The translations under genes and the position numbers were made by a program. From CAZMSQ01 sp964569025 (lineage in GTDB: Bacteria > Bacteroidota > Bacteroidia > Chitinophagales > Saprospiraceae), in the NCBI GenBank assembly GCA_964569025.1, contig CAZMSQ010000003.1:1-64000 (forward strand): 64,000 nt of DNA. The letters run 5' to 3'. A model generated the notes under the pieces. The model saw only the letters and a list, made by a program, of their open reading frames with translations, did no database searches and was not told where the DNA came from. Positions within the stretch are counted from its first letter, which is position 1. Every line of letters begins with the position of its first letter. Below, in pieces: positions 17,003 to 26,051 of this stretch.

Positions 17003-17278
17003 TTACTTGGCTTTCTCAACAATTTCGACAACCCTCCACCGCTTATTCTTACTTAAAGGACGGGTTTCCATAATTCGAACAGTATCACCTATTCCACACT
17101 CGTTCTTTTCGTCGTGAACCATAAACTTCTTCGTCTTCTTCACGAACTTTCCATAAATAGGGTGGCGGAGGCGTCTCTCGACAGCAACGGTAATTGACTT
17201 CTCCATTTTATCACTCACGACGATTCCCACACGCTGCTTGCGGAGGTTTCTTTGAGTGGTTTTGAGTTCTTCTGACAT
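17003..17278 (-). CDS. rpsQ: 30S ribosomal protein S17
   Basis: 91-aa OB-fold primary 16S-binding protein. Motifs: RKQRVGIVVSDKMEKSITVA, KFVKKTKKFMVHDEKNECGI and GDTVRIMETRPLSKNKRWRV. It lies between rpmC and rplN. Confidence 0.97.
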   Translation of the reverse strand: MSEELKTTQRNLRKQRVGIVVSDKMEKSITVAVERRLRHPIYGKFVKKTKKFMVHDEKNECGIGDTVRIMETRPLSKNKRWRVVEIVEKAK

Positions 17279-17310
17279 GATAGTAGGCTGTCTAGTTCAG
17301 ATCAATGAAA

Positions 17311-17583
17311 TTATTTCCCCTGGCGCTGCCGACGGCGACGCTTTCTGGTTTTCGAACGCTGAGAAAGATCCTCAGGAGTCGCATCTGCCAATTCACGCCG
17401 ACGCAACTCTGTTTTCATTCTCGCAATGTCCCGCCGTACTTCCCGGATGGTCATCGGATCATCCAGTCCTTTCACAGCATGATCAAAGCGAAGCTTGCGA
17501 TACTGAGCTTCTGTTTCGGTAAGCTCACCAACCAGATCGTCAGTTGCGAACTCTTGAAGCTCTATAAATTTCTTGGTTGCCAT
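17311..17583 (-). CDS. rpmC: 50S ribosomal protein L29, extended
   Basis: 90 aa starting MATKKFIELQEFATDDLVGE. The helical-hairpin core (ETEAQYRKLRFDHAVKGLDD and REVRRDIARMKTELRRREL) is standard at about 65 residues. A 25-residue tail rich in Arg/Lys (ending RKRRRRQRQGK) is additional and probably contacts rRNA. The upstream Met at 17607 is less likely. Confidence 0.95.
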   Translation of the reverse strand: MATKKFIELQEFATDDLVGELTETEAQYRKLRFDHAVKGLDDPMTIREVRRDIARMKTELRRRELADATPEDLSQRSKTRKRRRRQRQGK

Positions 17584-17655
17584 AGTGCTTGATTTAAAGC
17601 GATTCAAGCAGAAGCTCTAAGTCGCTAAAAAGCTTTATTAAGTTAGTGTATTCGC

Positions 17656-18078
17656 TTAATTGCCTCCGTAATCCGGACGAACCACGAATTTTGTCTTTAC
17701 AGGAAGTTTCTGGGCCGCAAGTCGTAAAGCCTCACGGGCCGTTTCTAACGGTACACCATCTAGCTCAAACATAATGGTACCAGCTTTCACCTGGGCAACA
17801 TAATGAGAAAGAGCACCTTTTCCCTTACCCATTCGAACCTCCTGAGGCTTAGCAGTAATGGGCTTATCTGGAAAAATCCTGATCCAAACACTTCCTTCCC
17901 TTTTCATGTAGCGAGTCATCGCGATACGTGCTGCCTCAATCTGGCGATTCGTAATCCGTCCCATGTCCTGAGACTTCAACCCGAATGACCCAAAGGACAC
18001 AGTGTACCCGCGGCCTGCGAATCCTTTGATTCGGCCTTTTTGCTGCTTGCGGTATTTCGTGCGTTTCGGCTGTAACAT
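17656..18078 (-). CDS. rplP: 50S ribosomal protein L16
   Basis: 140 aa, binds near the A-site tRNA elbow. The start MLQPKRTKYRKQQKGRIKG and the motifs FGSFGLKSQDMGRITNRQIE, MGKGKGALSHYVAQVKAG and ALRLAAQKLPVKTKFVVR are diagnostic. It is 100 bases from rpsC; this spacer holds a promoter-like box. Confidence 0.97.
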   Translation of the reverse strand: MLQPKRTKYRKQQKGRIKGFAGRGYTVSFGSFGLKSQDMGRITNRQIEAARIAMTRYMKREGSVWIRIFPDKPITAKPQEVRMGKGKGALSHYVAQVKAGTIMFELDGVPLETAREALRLAAQKLPVKTKFVVRPDYGGN

Positions 18079-18132
18079 AGTCTTAAAATTATGCTGGCTC
18101 CTTTATGAGGACACCTTTCGCGAAAAGTTTGG

Positions 18133-18140
18133 CAAAGGTA
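18133..18140 (-). promoter_or_regulatory. Possible internal -7 box (TACCTTTG) before rplP
   Basis: The minus strand has TACCTTTG about 55 bases ahead of rplP, a perfect match to TAnnTTTG. No convincing TTG lies at the expected -33 distance, so this is only a candidate internal promoter. It sits in the 100-base rpsC-rplP spacer, one of the larger gaps in the cluster. Confidence 0.35.
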
Positions 18141-18178
18141 TGACTTTTTTTCTGAAAAGCCACAGGTAAAGAGGATTA

Positions 18179-18940
18179 TTAGTCATTCCGACCCCGTCCT
18201 CTTCCGCGTCCACGACCTCCGCCATCACGGCGTCCTCCATCGCGGCGTTCTCCTGACCGTCCGCCGGAGCCTTTGCGCTTTGTATCCACTCCTACATGGG
18301 GTGAGAGATCGCGCTTTCCAAGTACTTCACCACGGCAAATCCAAACCTTGACACCGATTTTCCCGTAGATGGTTTGCGCCTCTGTCAATTGATAATCAAT
18401 ATCAGCTCTGAGCGTATGCAGGGGGGTCCGCCCCTCCTTGAATTCCTCCTCACGAGCCATATCCGCTCCATTCAGTCGTCCCGCAATGCGCACCTTGATG
18501 CCCTCAGCACCAGCTCGCATTGTCGCTTGTACGGCCATCTTAATAGCGCGACGGAAATTCATACGCGCCTCAAGCTGCTTGGCAATAGTCTCACCAACAA
18601 TACTTGCATCTAATTCTGGCTGTCGGATTTCAACGATGTTCAGTTGAACTTCCTTACCGGTCAGCTTCTTCAACTCTTCCCGGATGCGGTCAACCTCCTG
18701 GCCACCCTTTCCGATGATGATCCCAGGACGAGAGGTGTGGATGGTCACGGTAATTCTCTTGAGCGTCCGCTCAATGATCATCCTCGCGATGCCGCCTTTT
18801 TGTACCCGTGCAATAAGGTATTTGCGGATGTTTTCATCCTCAACAACATTCGCAGCGAAGTTTTTCCCACCGTACCAGTTGGATTCCCATCCTTTGATAA
18901 TGCCAAGGCGATTGCCTATCGGATTTGTTTTCTGACCCAT
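18179..18940 (-). CDS. rpsC: 30S ribosomal protein S3 with RG-rich tail
   Basis: 253 aa. Forms part of the mRNA entry channel. It starts MGQKTNPIGNRLGIIKGWES; the KH domain shows RPGIIIGKGGQEVDRIREEL; the C-domain shows GADMAREEEFKEGRTPLHTL and GKIGVKVWICRGEVL. The last 30 or so residues are an Arg/Gly-rich extension (ending GRGRGRGRGRND) beyond the normal ~220-aa core, which could bind RNA. The tail is directly visible; its role is inferred. Confidence 0.96.
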   Translation of the reverse strand: MGQKTNPIGNRLGIIKGWESNWYGGKNFAANVVEDENIRKYLIARVQKGGIARMIIERTLKRITVTIHTSRPGIIIGKGGQEVDRIREELKKLTGKEVQLNIVEIRQPELDASIVGETIAKQLEARMNFRRAIKMAVQATMRAGAEGIKVRIAGRLNGADMAREEEFKEGRTPLHTLRADIDYQLTEAQTIYGKIGVKVWICRGEVLGKRDLSPHVGVDTKRKGSGGRSGERRDGGRRDGGGRGRGRGRGRND

Positions 18941-18965
18941 AAAGCGAGTATAAATATTGAGTAGA

Positions 18966-19361
18966 TTATTCTTCTTCGTCGTACAGTTGGTTATCGTCTA
19001 CCTCAGACTCCAGAGGAATCCTGTTCTCGATAATAAGTGTGACATGGTTGGACCGCTTGCGAATCCGATGAGCACGCCCCTGAGGTGCTGGCCGGAAACG
19101 CTTTAACATGCCGGCTTCATCTACAAAGGCTGTTTTCACAAACAAGTCATAATCGTCGGCATTGACAACACCGTCGTTTTTGTGCTCCCAATTTGCGATG
19201 GCTGAAAGCAGCAATTTTTCTAGCCAAGTGGCTGCTTCTTTCTTCGTATACCGAAGAATATCGAGCGAGTCCATGACATTGCGCCCGCGGATGTTATCGA
19301 CTACCAGTCTCATTTTCCTGGCAGACATCGGGCAATTTCTCAATTTAGCAACAGCTTCCAT
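18966..19361 (-). CDS. rplV: 50S ribosomal protein L22
   Basis: 131 aa; its beta-hairpin loop lines the exit tunnel and is a site of macrolide-resistance changes. Conserved: AKLRNCPMSARKMRLVVDNI, GMLKRFRPAPQGRAHRIRKR. An acidic tail (ESEVDDNQLYDEEE) follows. The Met at 19361 is preferred to 19406 because family members begin at MEAVAKLRN. Confidence 0.96.
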   Translation of the reverse strand: MEAVAKLRNCPMSARKMRLVVDNIRGRNVMDSLDILRYTKKEAATWLEKLLLSAIANWEHKNDGVVNADDYDLFVKTAFVDEAGMLKRFRPAPQGRAHRIRKRSNHVTLIIENRIPLESEVDDNQLYDEEE

Positions 19362-19428
19362 GATAGATTCTTTGCCAGATTCAAATCCTAAGCAAACTTG
19401 TGCCAAGATTTAAATCGGATGAATTTAT

Positions 19429-19692
19429 TTATCGATTACCGGAGTGACCTTTGTATGTTCGTGTTGGTGCAAACTCACCGAGCTTATGACCAACCATATT
19501 TTCTGTGACGTACACAGGCACGAATGTTTTTCCGTTATGCACAGCAATTGTCAAGCCAACCATATCCGGAATAATCATTGATGCCCGTGACCAGGTCTTA
19601 ATAACCCCTTTCTTTTTAGACATCTGAGCCTGCTCCACTTTATCAAGAAGCTTGTGGAAAACATAGGGGCCTTTTTTAACCGAACGTGCCAT
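19429..19692 (-). CDS. rpsS: 30S ribosomal protein S19
   Basis: 87 aa, head of the small subunit. It starts MARSVKKGPYVFHKLLDKVE and includes TWSRASMIIPDMVGLTIAVH-type text (here KTWSRASMIIPDMVG), NMVGHKLGEFAPTRTYKGH. Normal length and position between rplB and rplV. Confidence 0.98.
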   Translation of the reverse strand: MARSVKKGPYVFHKLLDKVEQAQMSKKKGVIKTWSRASMIIPDMVGLTIAVHNGKTFVPVYVTENMVGHKLGEFAPTRTYKGHSGNR

Positions 19693-19757
19693 ATCGAATG
19701 TAATTTACCTTTTTGCAACCCACACTTTTGAACATGGTGAAGGTATGTAGCCAGGTG

Positions 19758-20597
19758 TTATTTATTTTTCTTTGACGATTTCCTTTTGGAGATAATCAGT
19801 TTATCTGAGTGCTTATTTGGTCTGCGTGTCTTTTCACCCTTCGCCATTTGCCCGTTTCTTGAACGAGGATGACCTCCTGAAGCACGACCTTCACCACCGC
19901 CCATCGGGTGATCAACAGGGTTCATTGCAACCCCTCTAGTCCGAGGCCGAATGCCTCTCCATCTTTTCCGGCCGGCTTTCCCAAGCACCTCAAGATTGTG
20001 ATCCGGGTTTGACGTAGAACCAATTGTGGCTTTACAGGTCAGTAAGACACGGCGCACCTCACCGGAGGGCAACTTGATGGCAGCATATTTTCCTTCCCGG
20101 GCTTGAAGCAACCCTGAGGTGCCTGCTGCACGCGCCATTGCAGCTCCAGAACCTGGTGCCAGCTCGATGGCATGAATAACCGAACCAAGTGGGATGTCCT
20201 TTAAGAACAACGCATTCCCGGTTTCAGGAGGTGCCGTATGGCCAGAGAGAACAGTCGAACCGACCTTGAGACCTTGAGGCGCCAGAATATATCGCTTCTC
20301 GCCATCTTCGTACTCCAACAGAGCTATCCATGCAGTCCTGTTTGGATCGTATTCTATGGTCTTGACGACAGCGGCCATACCGTCTTTGTCCCTGCGGAAA
20401 TCAATAATCCGATAACGGCGCTTGTGCCCTCCACCACGATGGCGGCTGGTACGTCTACCCTGGTTATTTCGACCACCAGTCTTTTTGATTGGCTCGAGCA
20501 AACTCTTTTCCGGCTTATCCGTGGTAATCTCGGAAAACATATTACCCAATCTGAATCGGGTTCCCGGAGTAACTGGTCTGTATTTCTTAATTGGCAT
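19758..20597 (-). CDS. rplB: 50S ribosomal protein L2
   Basis: 279-aa primary 23S rRNA-binding protein needed for subunit joining and peptidyl-transferase-centre structure. Conserved GGRNNQGRRTSRHRGGGHKR, the SH3-like central domain, and the C-terminal RGVAMNPVDHPMGGGEGRAS with His of the catalytic-region loop. Ends in a Lys-rich tail. Confidence 0.98.
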   Translation of the reverse strand: MPIKKYRPVTPGTRFRLGNMFSEITTDKPEKSLLEPIKKTGGRNNQGRRTSRHRGGGHKRRYRIIDFRRDKDGMAAVVKTIEYDPNRTAWIALLEYEDGEKRYILAPQGLKVGSTVLSGHTAPPETGNALFLKDIPLGSVIHAIELAPGSGAAMARAAGTSGLLQAREGKYAAIKLPSGEVRRVLLTCKATIGSTSNPDHNLEVLGKAGRKRWRGIRPRTRGVAMNPVDHPMGGGEGRASGGHPRSRNGQMAKGEKTRRPNKHSDKLIISKRKSSKKNK

Positions 20598-20685
20598 TTC
20601 TTGAAATTTTGCACCTATCGCAACGTGTGGGGAGTGTTTCGCTCAAATGCCTTGCCCACCGATGCACAGGTCAATTCGTGTTCAA

Positions 20686-20985
20686 TTAAATGTCGCCGTA
20701 AAAATCAATGTGTTCACCGGGCGCAAGGCGGACAAACGCCTTCTTAAAAGAAGGCTTCCGACCTTGAATAAAACCTGAGCGAGTCCCACGTGATTTCGCC
20801 TTCCCAGGTACAACTACAGTGTTCACACTTGCCACTGCCACATTGTACATTTGCTCTACGGCTTCCTTTATCTCGAGTTTATTTGCCCGTTTATCTACCA
20901 CGAAGGTATACTGATTCATCTCCTCTGAGAGCAGATTCGCTTTTTCAGAAATAACGGGTTTTACGAGAATACTTTTCTTCGTCAT
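20686..20985 (-). CDS. rplW: 50S ribosomal protein L23
   Basis: 99 aa at the tunnel exit, docking site for trigger factor and SRP. Recognisable features are ILVKPVISEKANLLSEEMNQ, YTFVVDKRANKLEIKEAVEQ and the loop KAKSRGTRSGFIQGRKPSFK. Place between rplD and rplB is canonical. Confidence 0.96.
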   Translation of the reverse strand: MTKKSILVKPVISEKANLLSEEMNQYTFVVDKRANKLEIKEAVEQMYNVAVASVNTVVVPGKAKSRGTRSGFIQGRKPSFKKAFVRLAPGEHIDFYGDI

Positions 20986-21005
20986 GATAAAGACGATTTA
21001 ATGAG

Positions 21006-21635
21006 TTACGCGAATGCTTTGATCGCATCCAGGGCATCTTCTGAAATAATCAGAGTCCCTGCGTTCATGATGTCATAAGTGTTCAAATCAGTAGCCACGC
21101 ATACCTTAGCCTTGGGAATATTCCGACTTGAGAGCAGAATGTTTTTCTTTTGCTCAGCCAGAAGCAACAGAGATTTCCCATTCTCAACACCTAATTTCCC
21201 AAGCACCTCTGCGTAGTTTTTCGTCTTCGGCTCTTCGAAATTGAAAGACTCCACGACCACGACCCGCTCTTGACTCATCAGTGATGAGAGCGCTGACTTC
21301 CGGGCCAGTCGTTTCACTTTTTTGTTCAAGCGAACCTCGTAGTTCCGGGGCCTCGGACCAAAAACCCTACCACCCCCACGGAAGAGTGGGTTTTTAATGT
21401 CTCCGAAACGAGCAGTACCCGTTCCCTTTTGACGCTTCAGCTTTTTCGTGGAGCCTTTTATTTCATTGCGCTCCTTTGCTTTGTGCGTACCTTGGCGCTG
21501 ATGCGCAAGATACTGTTTAACCGCGAGGTAGACCACATGCTCGTTCGGCTCTACGCCAAACAATGCTTCGGGCAGGTCAGCCTGACGACCAGTTTTTTCT
21601 CCTTGAATATTCAGGATGTCGACTTTCATCTCCAT
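21006..21635 (-). CDS. rplD: 50S ribosomal protein L4
   Basis: 209 aa. Its extended loop (KGTGTARFGDIKNPLFRGGG, then VFGPRPRNYEVRLNKKVKRL) lines the exit tunnel. In enterobacteria L4 also represses the S10 operon. The start abuts the rplC stop with no spacer; a Met two codons in (MKVDILNI) is an alternative start. Confidence 0.97.
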   Translation of the reverse strand: MEMKVDILNIQGEKTGRQADLPEALFGVEPNEHVVYLAVKQYLAHQRQGTHKAKERNEIKGSTKKLKRQKGTGTARFGDIKNPLFRGGGRVFGPRPRNYEVRLNKKVKRLARKSALSSLMSQERVVVVESFNFEEPKTKNYAEVLGKLGVENGKSLLLLAEQKKNILLSSRNIPKAKVCVATDLNTYDIMNAGTLIISEDALDAIKAFA

Positions 21636-22259
21636 TTACTTTTCGATGATGACAAAAGACCCTTTGTGACCGGGCACAGCCCCTTTCACAAGCAGGAGGT
21701 TTTGTTCCGGGAATACTTTCACAACGCGAAGATTTTTGGTCTTCACACGCTTTCCGCCGGTACGACCCGCCATTCGCATTCCCTTAAATACTTTTGCAGG
21801 ATAAGATGCCGCACCAATTGATCCAGGTGCCCGCTGTCTGTTGTGCTGACCGTGGGTCGCATCATTCACACCAGCGAAACCGTGTCGCTTCACAACCCCC
21901 TGGAATCCCTTTCCCTTGGTAGTTCCGATAGCGCTGACCAATTCACCTTCAACGAACACTTCGTCGACGGTAACGACATCACCGAGATTCTTTTCAAGAA
22001 GGTCGAAATCCCGAAATTCCACAAGCTTACGCTTAGGACCGGTCTTCGCCTTGTCAAAGTGGCCAGACATTGCCTGGGTCACTTTGCCTGATTTAGCGGC
22101 TCCATACCCCAACTGGAGGGAATTGTAACCGTCAGAATCTTCAGTCTTTATTTGGGTGACAACACAAGGACCGACTTCAAGAACAGTACAGGCTACGTAC
22201 TTTCCCGTTCCGTCGAACACGCTGGTCATTCCCACTTTTTTGCCAATTAACCCGTTCAC
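21636..22259 (-). CDS. rplC: 50S ribosomal protein L3
   Basis: 207 aa, binds near the 3' end of 23S rRNA. Conserved MNGLIGKKVGMTSVFD, GTTKGKGFQGVVKRHGFAG, THGQHNRQRAPGSIGA and MAGRTGGKRVKTKNLRVVKV. A long, 181-base spacer separates it from rpsJ; I see no gene or clear terminator there, only weak short repeats. Confidence 0.97.
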   Translation of the reverse strand: MNGLIGKKVGMTSVFDGTGKYVACTVLEVGPCVVTQIKTEDSDGYNSLQLGYGAAKSGKVTQAMSGHFDKAKTGPKRKLVEFRDFDLLEKNLGDVVTVDEVFVEGELVSAIGTTKGKGFQGVVKRHGFAGVNDATHGQHNRQRAPGSIGAASYPAKVFKGMRMAGRTGGKRVKTKNLRVVKVFPEQNLLLVKGAVPGHKGSFVIIEK

Positions 22260-22440
22260 GTCGAATTAATTTTATGGATGAATGTGGTACCCAAAAGAAG
22301 GTCAGATAAACTCCAACAAGGGGCAACACATAAATAAGTGTTTACTCAGAGACGAACTTGTAGAAAACCATCCAGAAACCTGTCAGGCTTAATTCCCTCT
22401 ACAAATACGCCCTTCATACCAAAAGGTTATGAAGAGAAAA

Positions 22441-22749
22441 TCACGTCAGTTTCACCTGAATATCTACACCACTCGGGAGCTCAAGGTTGGACAGGGCGTC
22501 CACCGTTTTGGGCGTGGGAGTATAGATTTCTATCAGGCGCTTGTGCGTGCGCAATTCAAACTGCTCCCGAGATTTCTTGTTGACGTGCGGAGACCGCAGT
22601 ACAGTAAAGATTTCCTTCTCGGTGGGCAGCGGAATCGGACCAGTCACAACCGCACCGCTGTTGCGGACAGTCTTGACGATCTTCTCCGTCGATTTGTCGA
22701 CCAGGCTGTGGTCGTACGACCGGAGTTTGATTCGAATTTTCTGATTCAT
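22441..22749 (-). CDS. rpsJ: 30S ribosomal protein S10
   Basis: 102 aa starting MNQKIRIKLRSYDHSLVDKS; the head protein of the 30S subunit and, in other bacteria, transcription antitermination factor NusE. Motifs GPIPLPTEKEIFTVLRSPHV and SREQFELRTHKRLIEIYTP are conserved. The frame opens two codons earlier (MVMNQ); I take the second Met. It follows fusA directly, with no tuf gene between. Confidence 0.97.
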   Translation of the reverse strand: MNQKIRIKLRSYDHSLVDKSTEKIVKTVRNSGAVVTGPIPLPTEKEIFTVLRSPHVNKKSREQFELRTHKRLIEIYTPTPKTVDALSNLELPSGVDIQVKLT

Positions 22750-22815
22750 AACCACTGTGAGGTATAAAAATTTATGAAAAGAGCAGAAAAGTATCCACCC
22801 TGTATCTTGTATCCA

Positions 22816-24954
22816 TTAAGCCTTCACGGCTCCTTTTGACTTTTCAATAATTGCCTCAGCTACGTTCTTTGGAGCTGGGGAGTAATGGCTGAACTCCATC
22901 GTCGAAGAAGCACGGCCTGAGGTGATGGTCCGAAGCTGGGTCACATAACCGAACATTTCGGAAAGCGGCACCTCAGCTTGAATAGAAACAGCCCCACCTG
23001 CACGACCCTCTTGGCCTTTTGGCATTCCTCGGCGGCGGTTTAAATCACCAATTACCGGTCCCACATACTCTTCCGGTGTCACAACCTCGAGTTTCATAAT
23101 CGGCTCAAGCAAAACAGGATTTGTACGGCTGGCAGCAGCACGGAATCCTTCTTTCGCACACAATTCAAAAGCAATCGGCTTGGAGTCAACCGCGTGCATG
23201 GAGCCGTCAAAAACTCTGACTTTCATACTATCGATTCCATATCCAGCAAGGATACCATTCTCCATCATGGCGAGGAATCCCTCTCTGATTGGCTTCTGAT
23301 AGTTTTTATCGATGGCACCACCCACAATGCCCCACTCAAACTGGAGCTTATCCTTTCCGCTTTTGAACTCATCGCTTTCCAGGAATTCTGAATCAGCAGG
23401 ACCAAGTTCGAATTGCATATCTGCGAAAAGACCAGAACCACCAGTTTGCTTTTTCAGACGCTCTCTGTGTTCAACAGAATTTGTAAGCGCTTCTTTGTAG
23501 TTCACTTGAGGAGCACCCTGATTGCATTCAACCTTGAATTCCCTTCTGAGACGGTCAACAATAATCTCAAGATGCAATTCTCCCATTCCAGAAATGATGG
23601 TCTGATTTGTATCCTCATCATACCGTACACGGAACGTCGGATCTTCTTCTGCAAGCTTTGCCAGACCGTTGGCAAGCTTGTCGAGGTCTTTCTGAGACTT
23701 TGGCTCAACCGCAACCCCAATCACTGGATCAGGGAAGGTAATACTCTCTAGGGCAATCGGATTATCCAGATCACAAATGGTATCACCTGTACGTAAATCT
23801 TTGAATCCGACAGCTGCGGCAATATCACCAGCCTCTACCCGATCAATTGGGTTTTGCTTATTCGAATGCATCTGATAGAGTCTGGAAATACGCTCCTTTT
23901 TTCCTGAACGTGTATTCAAGACATACGATCCAGCATCTAATGCTCCTGAGTAGACCCTCATGAAAGCGAGGCGACCCACAAAGGGATCTGTCGCGATTTT
24001 AAATGCGAGCGCTGCAAACGGTTCCGAGACATCAGGACGACGCTTTTCAACTTCCTCTGTATCCGGATTTGTTCCTTCGATGGCTTCAACATCTACCGGA
24101 GATGGCAAGAAAGCACACACAGCATCCAAAACAGCCTGTACACCCTTGTTTTTGAATGAAGATCCACACATCATCGGAATGATCTTCAAATCGATGACAG
24201 CCAAACGGATGGCATTGCGCATTTCTTCAACAGTAATTGAGTCAGGATCTTCGAAGAACTTCTCCATCAATCCTTCATCATATTCGGCAATGGCCTCGAG
24301 CAACTTCTCGCGGTATTCCATAACCGTATCCTGAAGGTCCTCTGGAATTGGCACAACTTCGTAGGACATCCCCATGTCGTGTTCATTCCAGATTCTGGCT
24401 TCATTTGAAATCAAATCAACGACACCTCGAAATGACTCTTCTTCTCCAATAGGAACTTGAAGAGGAACCGCATTTGCACCTAGTTTTTCTTTTACGTCCG
24501 CAACAACAGCAAAGAAATTGGCGCCGGAGCGGTCCATTTTATTCACGAATCCAAGGCGAGGAACCTTATAGCGGTTTGCCTGACGCCAGACGGTTTCTGA
24601 TTGAGGCTCTACACCACTTACTGCACAAAACAGGGCAACCACCCCATCCAGAACCCTGAGAGAGCGCTCGACCTCCACAGTGAAGTCGACGTGACCCGGC
24701 GTATCAATGATATTGACGGCGTACTCGTCGTCTTTCCAATTCCATGAAGTCTTGGTCGCGGCGGAAGTAATGGTAATACCCCTTTCTTGCTCCTGCTCCA
24801 TCCAGTCCATGGTGGCAGCACCATCATGAACCTCACCGATCTTGTGACTGATCCCGGTATAGTAAAGAATACGCTCAGTGGTTGTCGTTTTTCCCGCATC
24901 AATGTGAGCAGCGATACCGATGTTGCGCGTATACTTAAGGTCTTTTTGTGCCAT
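22816..24954 (-). CDS. fusA: Translation elongation factor G
   Basis: 712-aa GTPase that drives ribosomal translocation and, with RRF, recycling. GTP-binding motifs: P-loop AHIDAGKTTTTERILYYTG, switch II DTPGHVDF, and NKMD. Switch-I Thr and the RGITITSAATK segment are intact. Domains II-V are complete, ending near EAIIEKSKGAVKA. It stands between rpsG and rpsJ, as in the str operon. Confidence 0.98.
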   Translation of the reverse strand: MAQKDLKYTRNIGIAAHIDAGKTTTTERILYYTGISHKIGEVHDGAATMDWMEQEQERGITITSAATKTSWNWKDDEYAVNIIDTPGHVDFTVEVERSLRVLDGVVALFCAVSGVEPQSETVWRQANRYKVPRLGFVNKMDRSGANFFAVVADVKEKLGANAVPLQVPIGEEESFRGVVDLISNEARIWNEHDMGMSYEVVPIPEDLQDTVMEYREKLLEAIAEYDEGLMEKFFEDPDSITVEEMRNAIRLAVIDLKIIPMMCGSSFKNKGVQAVLDAVCAFLPSPVDVEAIEGTNPDTEEVEKRRPDVSEPFAALAFKIATDPFVGRLAFMRVYSGALDAGSYVLNTRSGKKERISRLYQMHSNKQNPIDRVEAGDIAAAVGFKDLRTGDTICDLDNPIALESITFPDPVIGVAVEPKSQKDLDKLANGLAKLAEEDPTFRVRYDEDTNQTIISGMGELHLEIIVDRLRREFKVECNQGAPQVNYKEALTNSVEHRERLKKQTGGSGLFADMQFELGPADSEFLESDEFKSGKDKLQFEWGIVGGAIDKNYQKPIREGFLAMMENGILAGYGIDSMKVRVFDGSMHAVDSKPIAFELCAKEGFRAAASRTNPVLLEPIMKLEVVTPEEYVGPVIGDLNRRRGMPKGQEGRAGGAVSIQAEVPLSEMFGYVTQLRTITSGRASSTMEFSHYSPAPKNVAEAIIEKSKGAVKA

Positions 24955-25016
24955 GATGGTTTAGGTCGTTGGAAATATTTTGAAAAAAGGTTGTGTAGTG
25001 AGTGTGTTCTTAACTG

Positions 25017-25484
25017 TCAGATTCTAAAGTGAGCAAAAGCCCGGTTAGATTCAGCCATTCTATGGGTATCTTCTTTCCTTTTTACAGCCGCTCCTTCACC
25101 TTTGCTCGCTGCAATGATTTCTGCTGAGAGCTTCTCAGCAAAACCTTTACCGCTCCGTTGCCGCGCGAAATTAATAAGCCACTTCATGCCAATTGACATC
25201 TTTCTTTTGGCGCGGATTTCAGTAGGAATCTGAAATGTCGCTCCACCAATCCGACGACTGCGCACCTCGACTTGAGGCATGACATTATTCAAAGCCTTTT
25301 TGAACGTCTCGTGCTCCTCTTCGCCGGTCTTCTCCTTTACAATGTCCATCGCATCGTAAAAAACACTGAGCGCTGTACTTTTCTTACCCTGAAGCATCAG
25401 GTTATTGACAAACTGGGTGACGATTTGATCACCATATCTTGGGTCGGGGGCAATAAGCCGCACCTTTGGCTTTCTCTTTCTCAT
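25017..25484 (-). CDS. rpsG: 30S ribosomal protein S7
   Basis: 155-aa primary head-assembly protein that lines the mRNA exit channel at the E site. Conserved regions: FVNNLMLQGKKSTALSVFYD, VMPQVEVRSRRIGGATFQIP, KWLINFARQRSGKGFAEKLS, and the C-terminal KREDTHRMAESNRAFAHFR-type motif (here KRKEDTHRMAESN). It is 8 bases from rpsL. Confidence 0.97.
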   Translation of the reverse strand: MRKRKPKVRLIAPDPRYGDQIVTQFVNNLMLQGKKSTALSVFYDAMDIVKEKTGEEEHETFKKALNNVMPQVEVRSRRIGGATFQIPTEIRAKRKMSIGMKWLINFARQRSGKGFAEKLSAEIIAASKGEGAAVKRKEDTHRMAESNRAFAHFRI

Positions 25485-25492
25485 GATCTCAT

Positions 25493-25864
25493 TTATTTGG
25501 GCCGCTTGGTCCCGTATTTTGACCTTGATTTTTTACGATCATTCACACCGGCTGTATCGAGAGCACCGCGAACAATGGTATACCGAACACCCGGAAGATC
25601 TTTCACACGACCTCCACGAACAAGTACTATAGAGTGCTCCTGAAGGTTGTGACCTTCACCCGGGATATAGCAAATAACCTCAAGTCCGTTCGTAAGCCTG
25701 ACCTTTGCAACCTTCCGGAGAGCCGAATTCGGCTTCTTCGGGGTTGTCGTGTAGACACGCGTACACACTCCCCGCTTCTGCGGACAGCTGTCGAGCGCAC
25801 GCGACTTGCTTTTTTGCTCAATTTTGAGACGCCCTTTCCGGACGAGCTGGTTAATGGTAGGCAT
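25493..25864 (-). CDS. rpsL: 30S ribosomal protein S12
   Basis: 123-aa decoding-centre protein, first gene of the superoperon. It starts MPTINQLVRKGRLKIEQKSK. The decoding loops are the streptomycin-sensitive form: TTPKKPNSALRKVAKVR and VRGGRVKDLPGVRYTIVRGA. The open frame reaches 25912, but the extra N-terminus is not family-like. A Bacteroidota promoter lies about 95 bases upstream. Confidence 0.98.
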   Translation of the reverse strand: MPTINQLVRKGRLKIEQKSKSRALDSCPQKRGVCTRVYTTTPKKPNSALRKVAKVRLTNGLEVICYIPGEGHNLQEHSIVLVRGGRVKDLPGVRYTIVRGALDTAGVNDRKKSRSKYGTKRPK

Positions 25865-25958
25865 ACCCTGTATTGTTAATTCTAACTTGCGAATGTATTC
25901 ACCGCCCAACATCTGAGGCTTTCACGCCCAATGTCCTCCGGTTTTCAAAAAGCGATTG

Positions 25959-25989
25959 CAAAGGTAAGAGTATTTTACTGAAAATCAAA
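25959..25989 (-). promoter_or_regulatory. Main promoter of the str-S10 superoperon
   Basis: On the minus strand TTTG (25989-25986), 19 bases, TACCTTTG (25966-25959): an exact match to the Bacteroidota primary-sigma promoter. It leaves a leader of roughly 85-90 bases before rpsL, long enough to hold regulatory structure, although I see no strong hairpin in it. Confidence 0.8.
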
Positions 25990-26051
25990 GGTGGGTTTTG
26001 AAAATAATTTATTCTCTCTAAGTTTACCGTCCTTCTCATAAAATCGCACCC

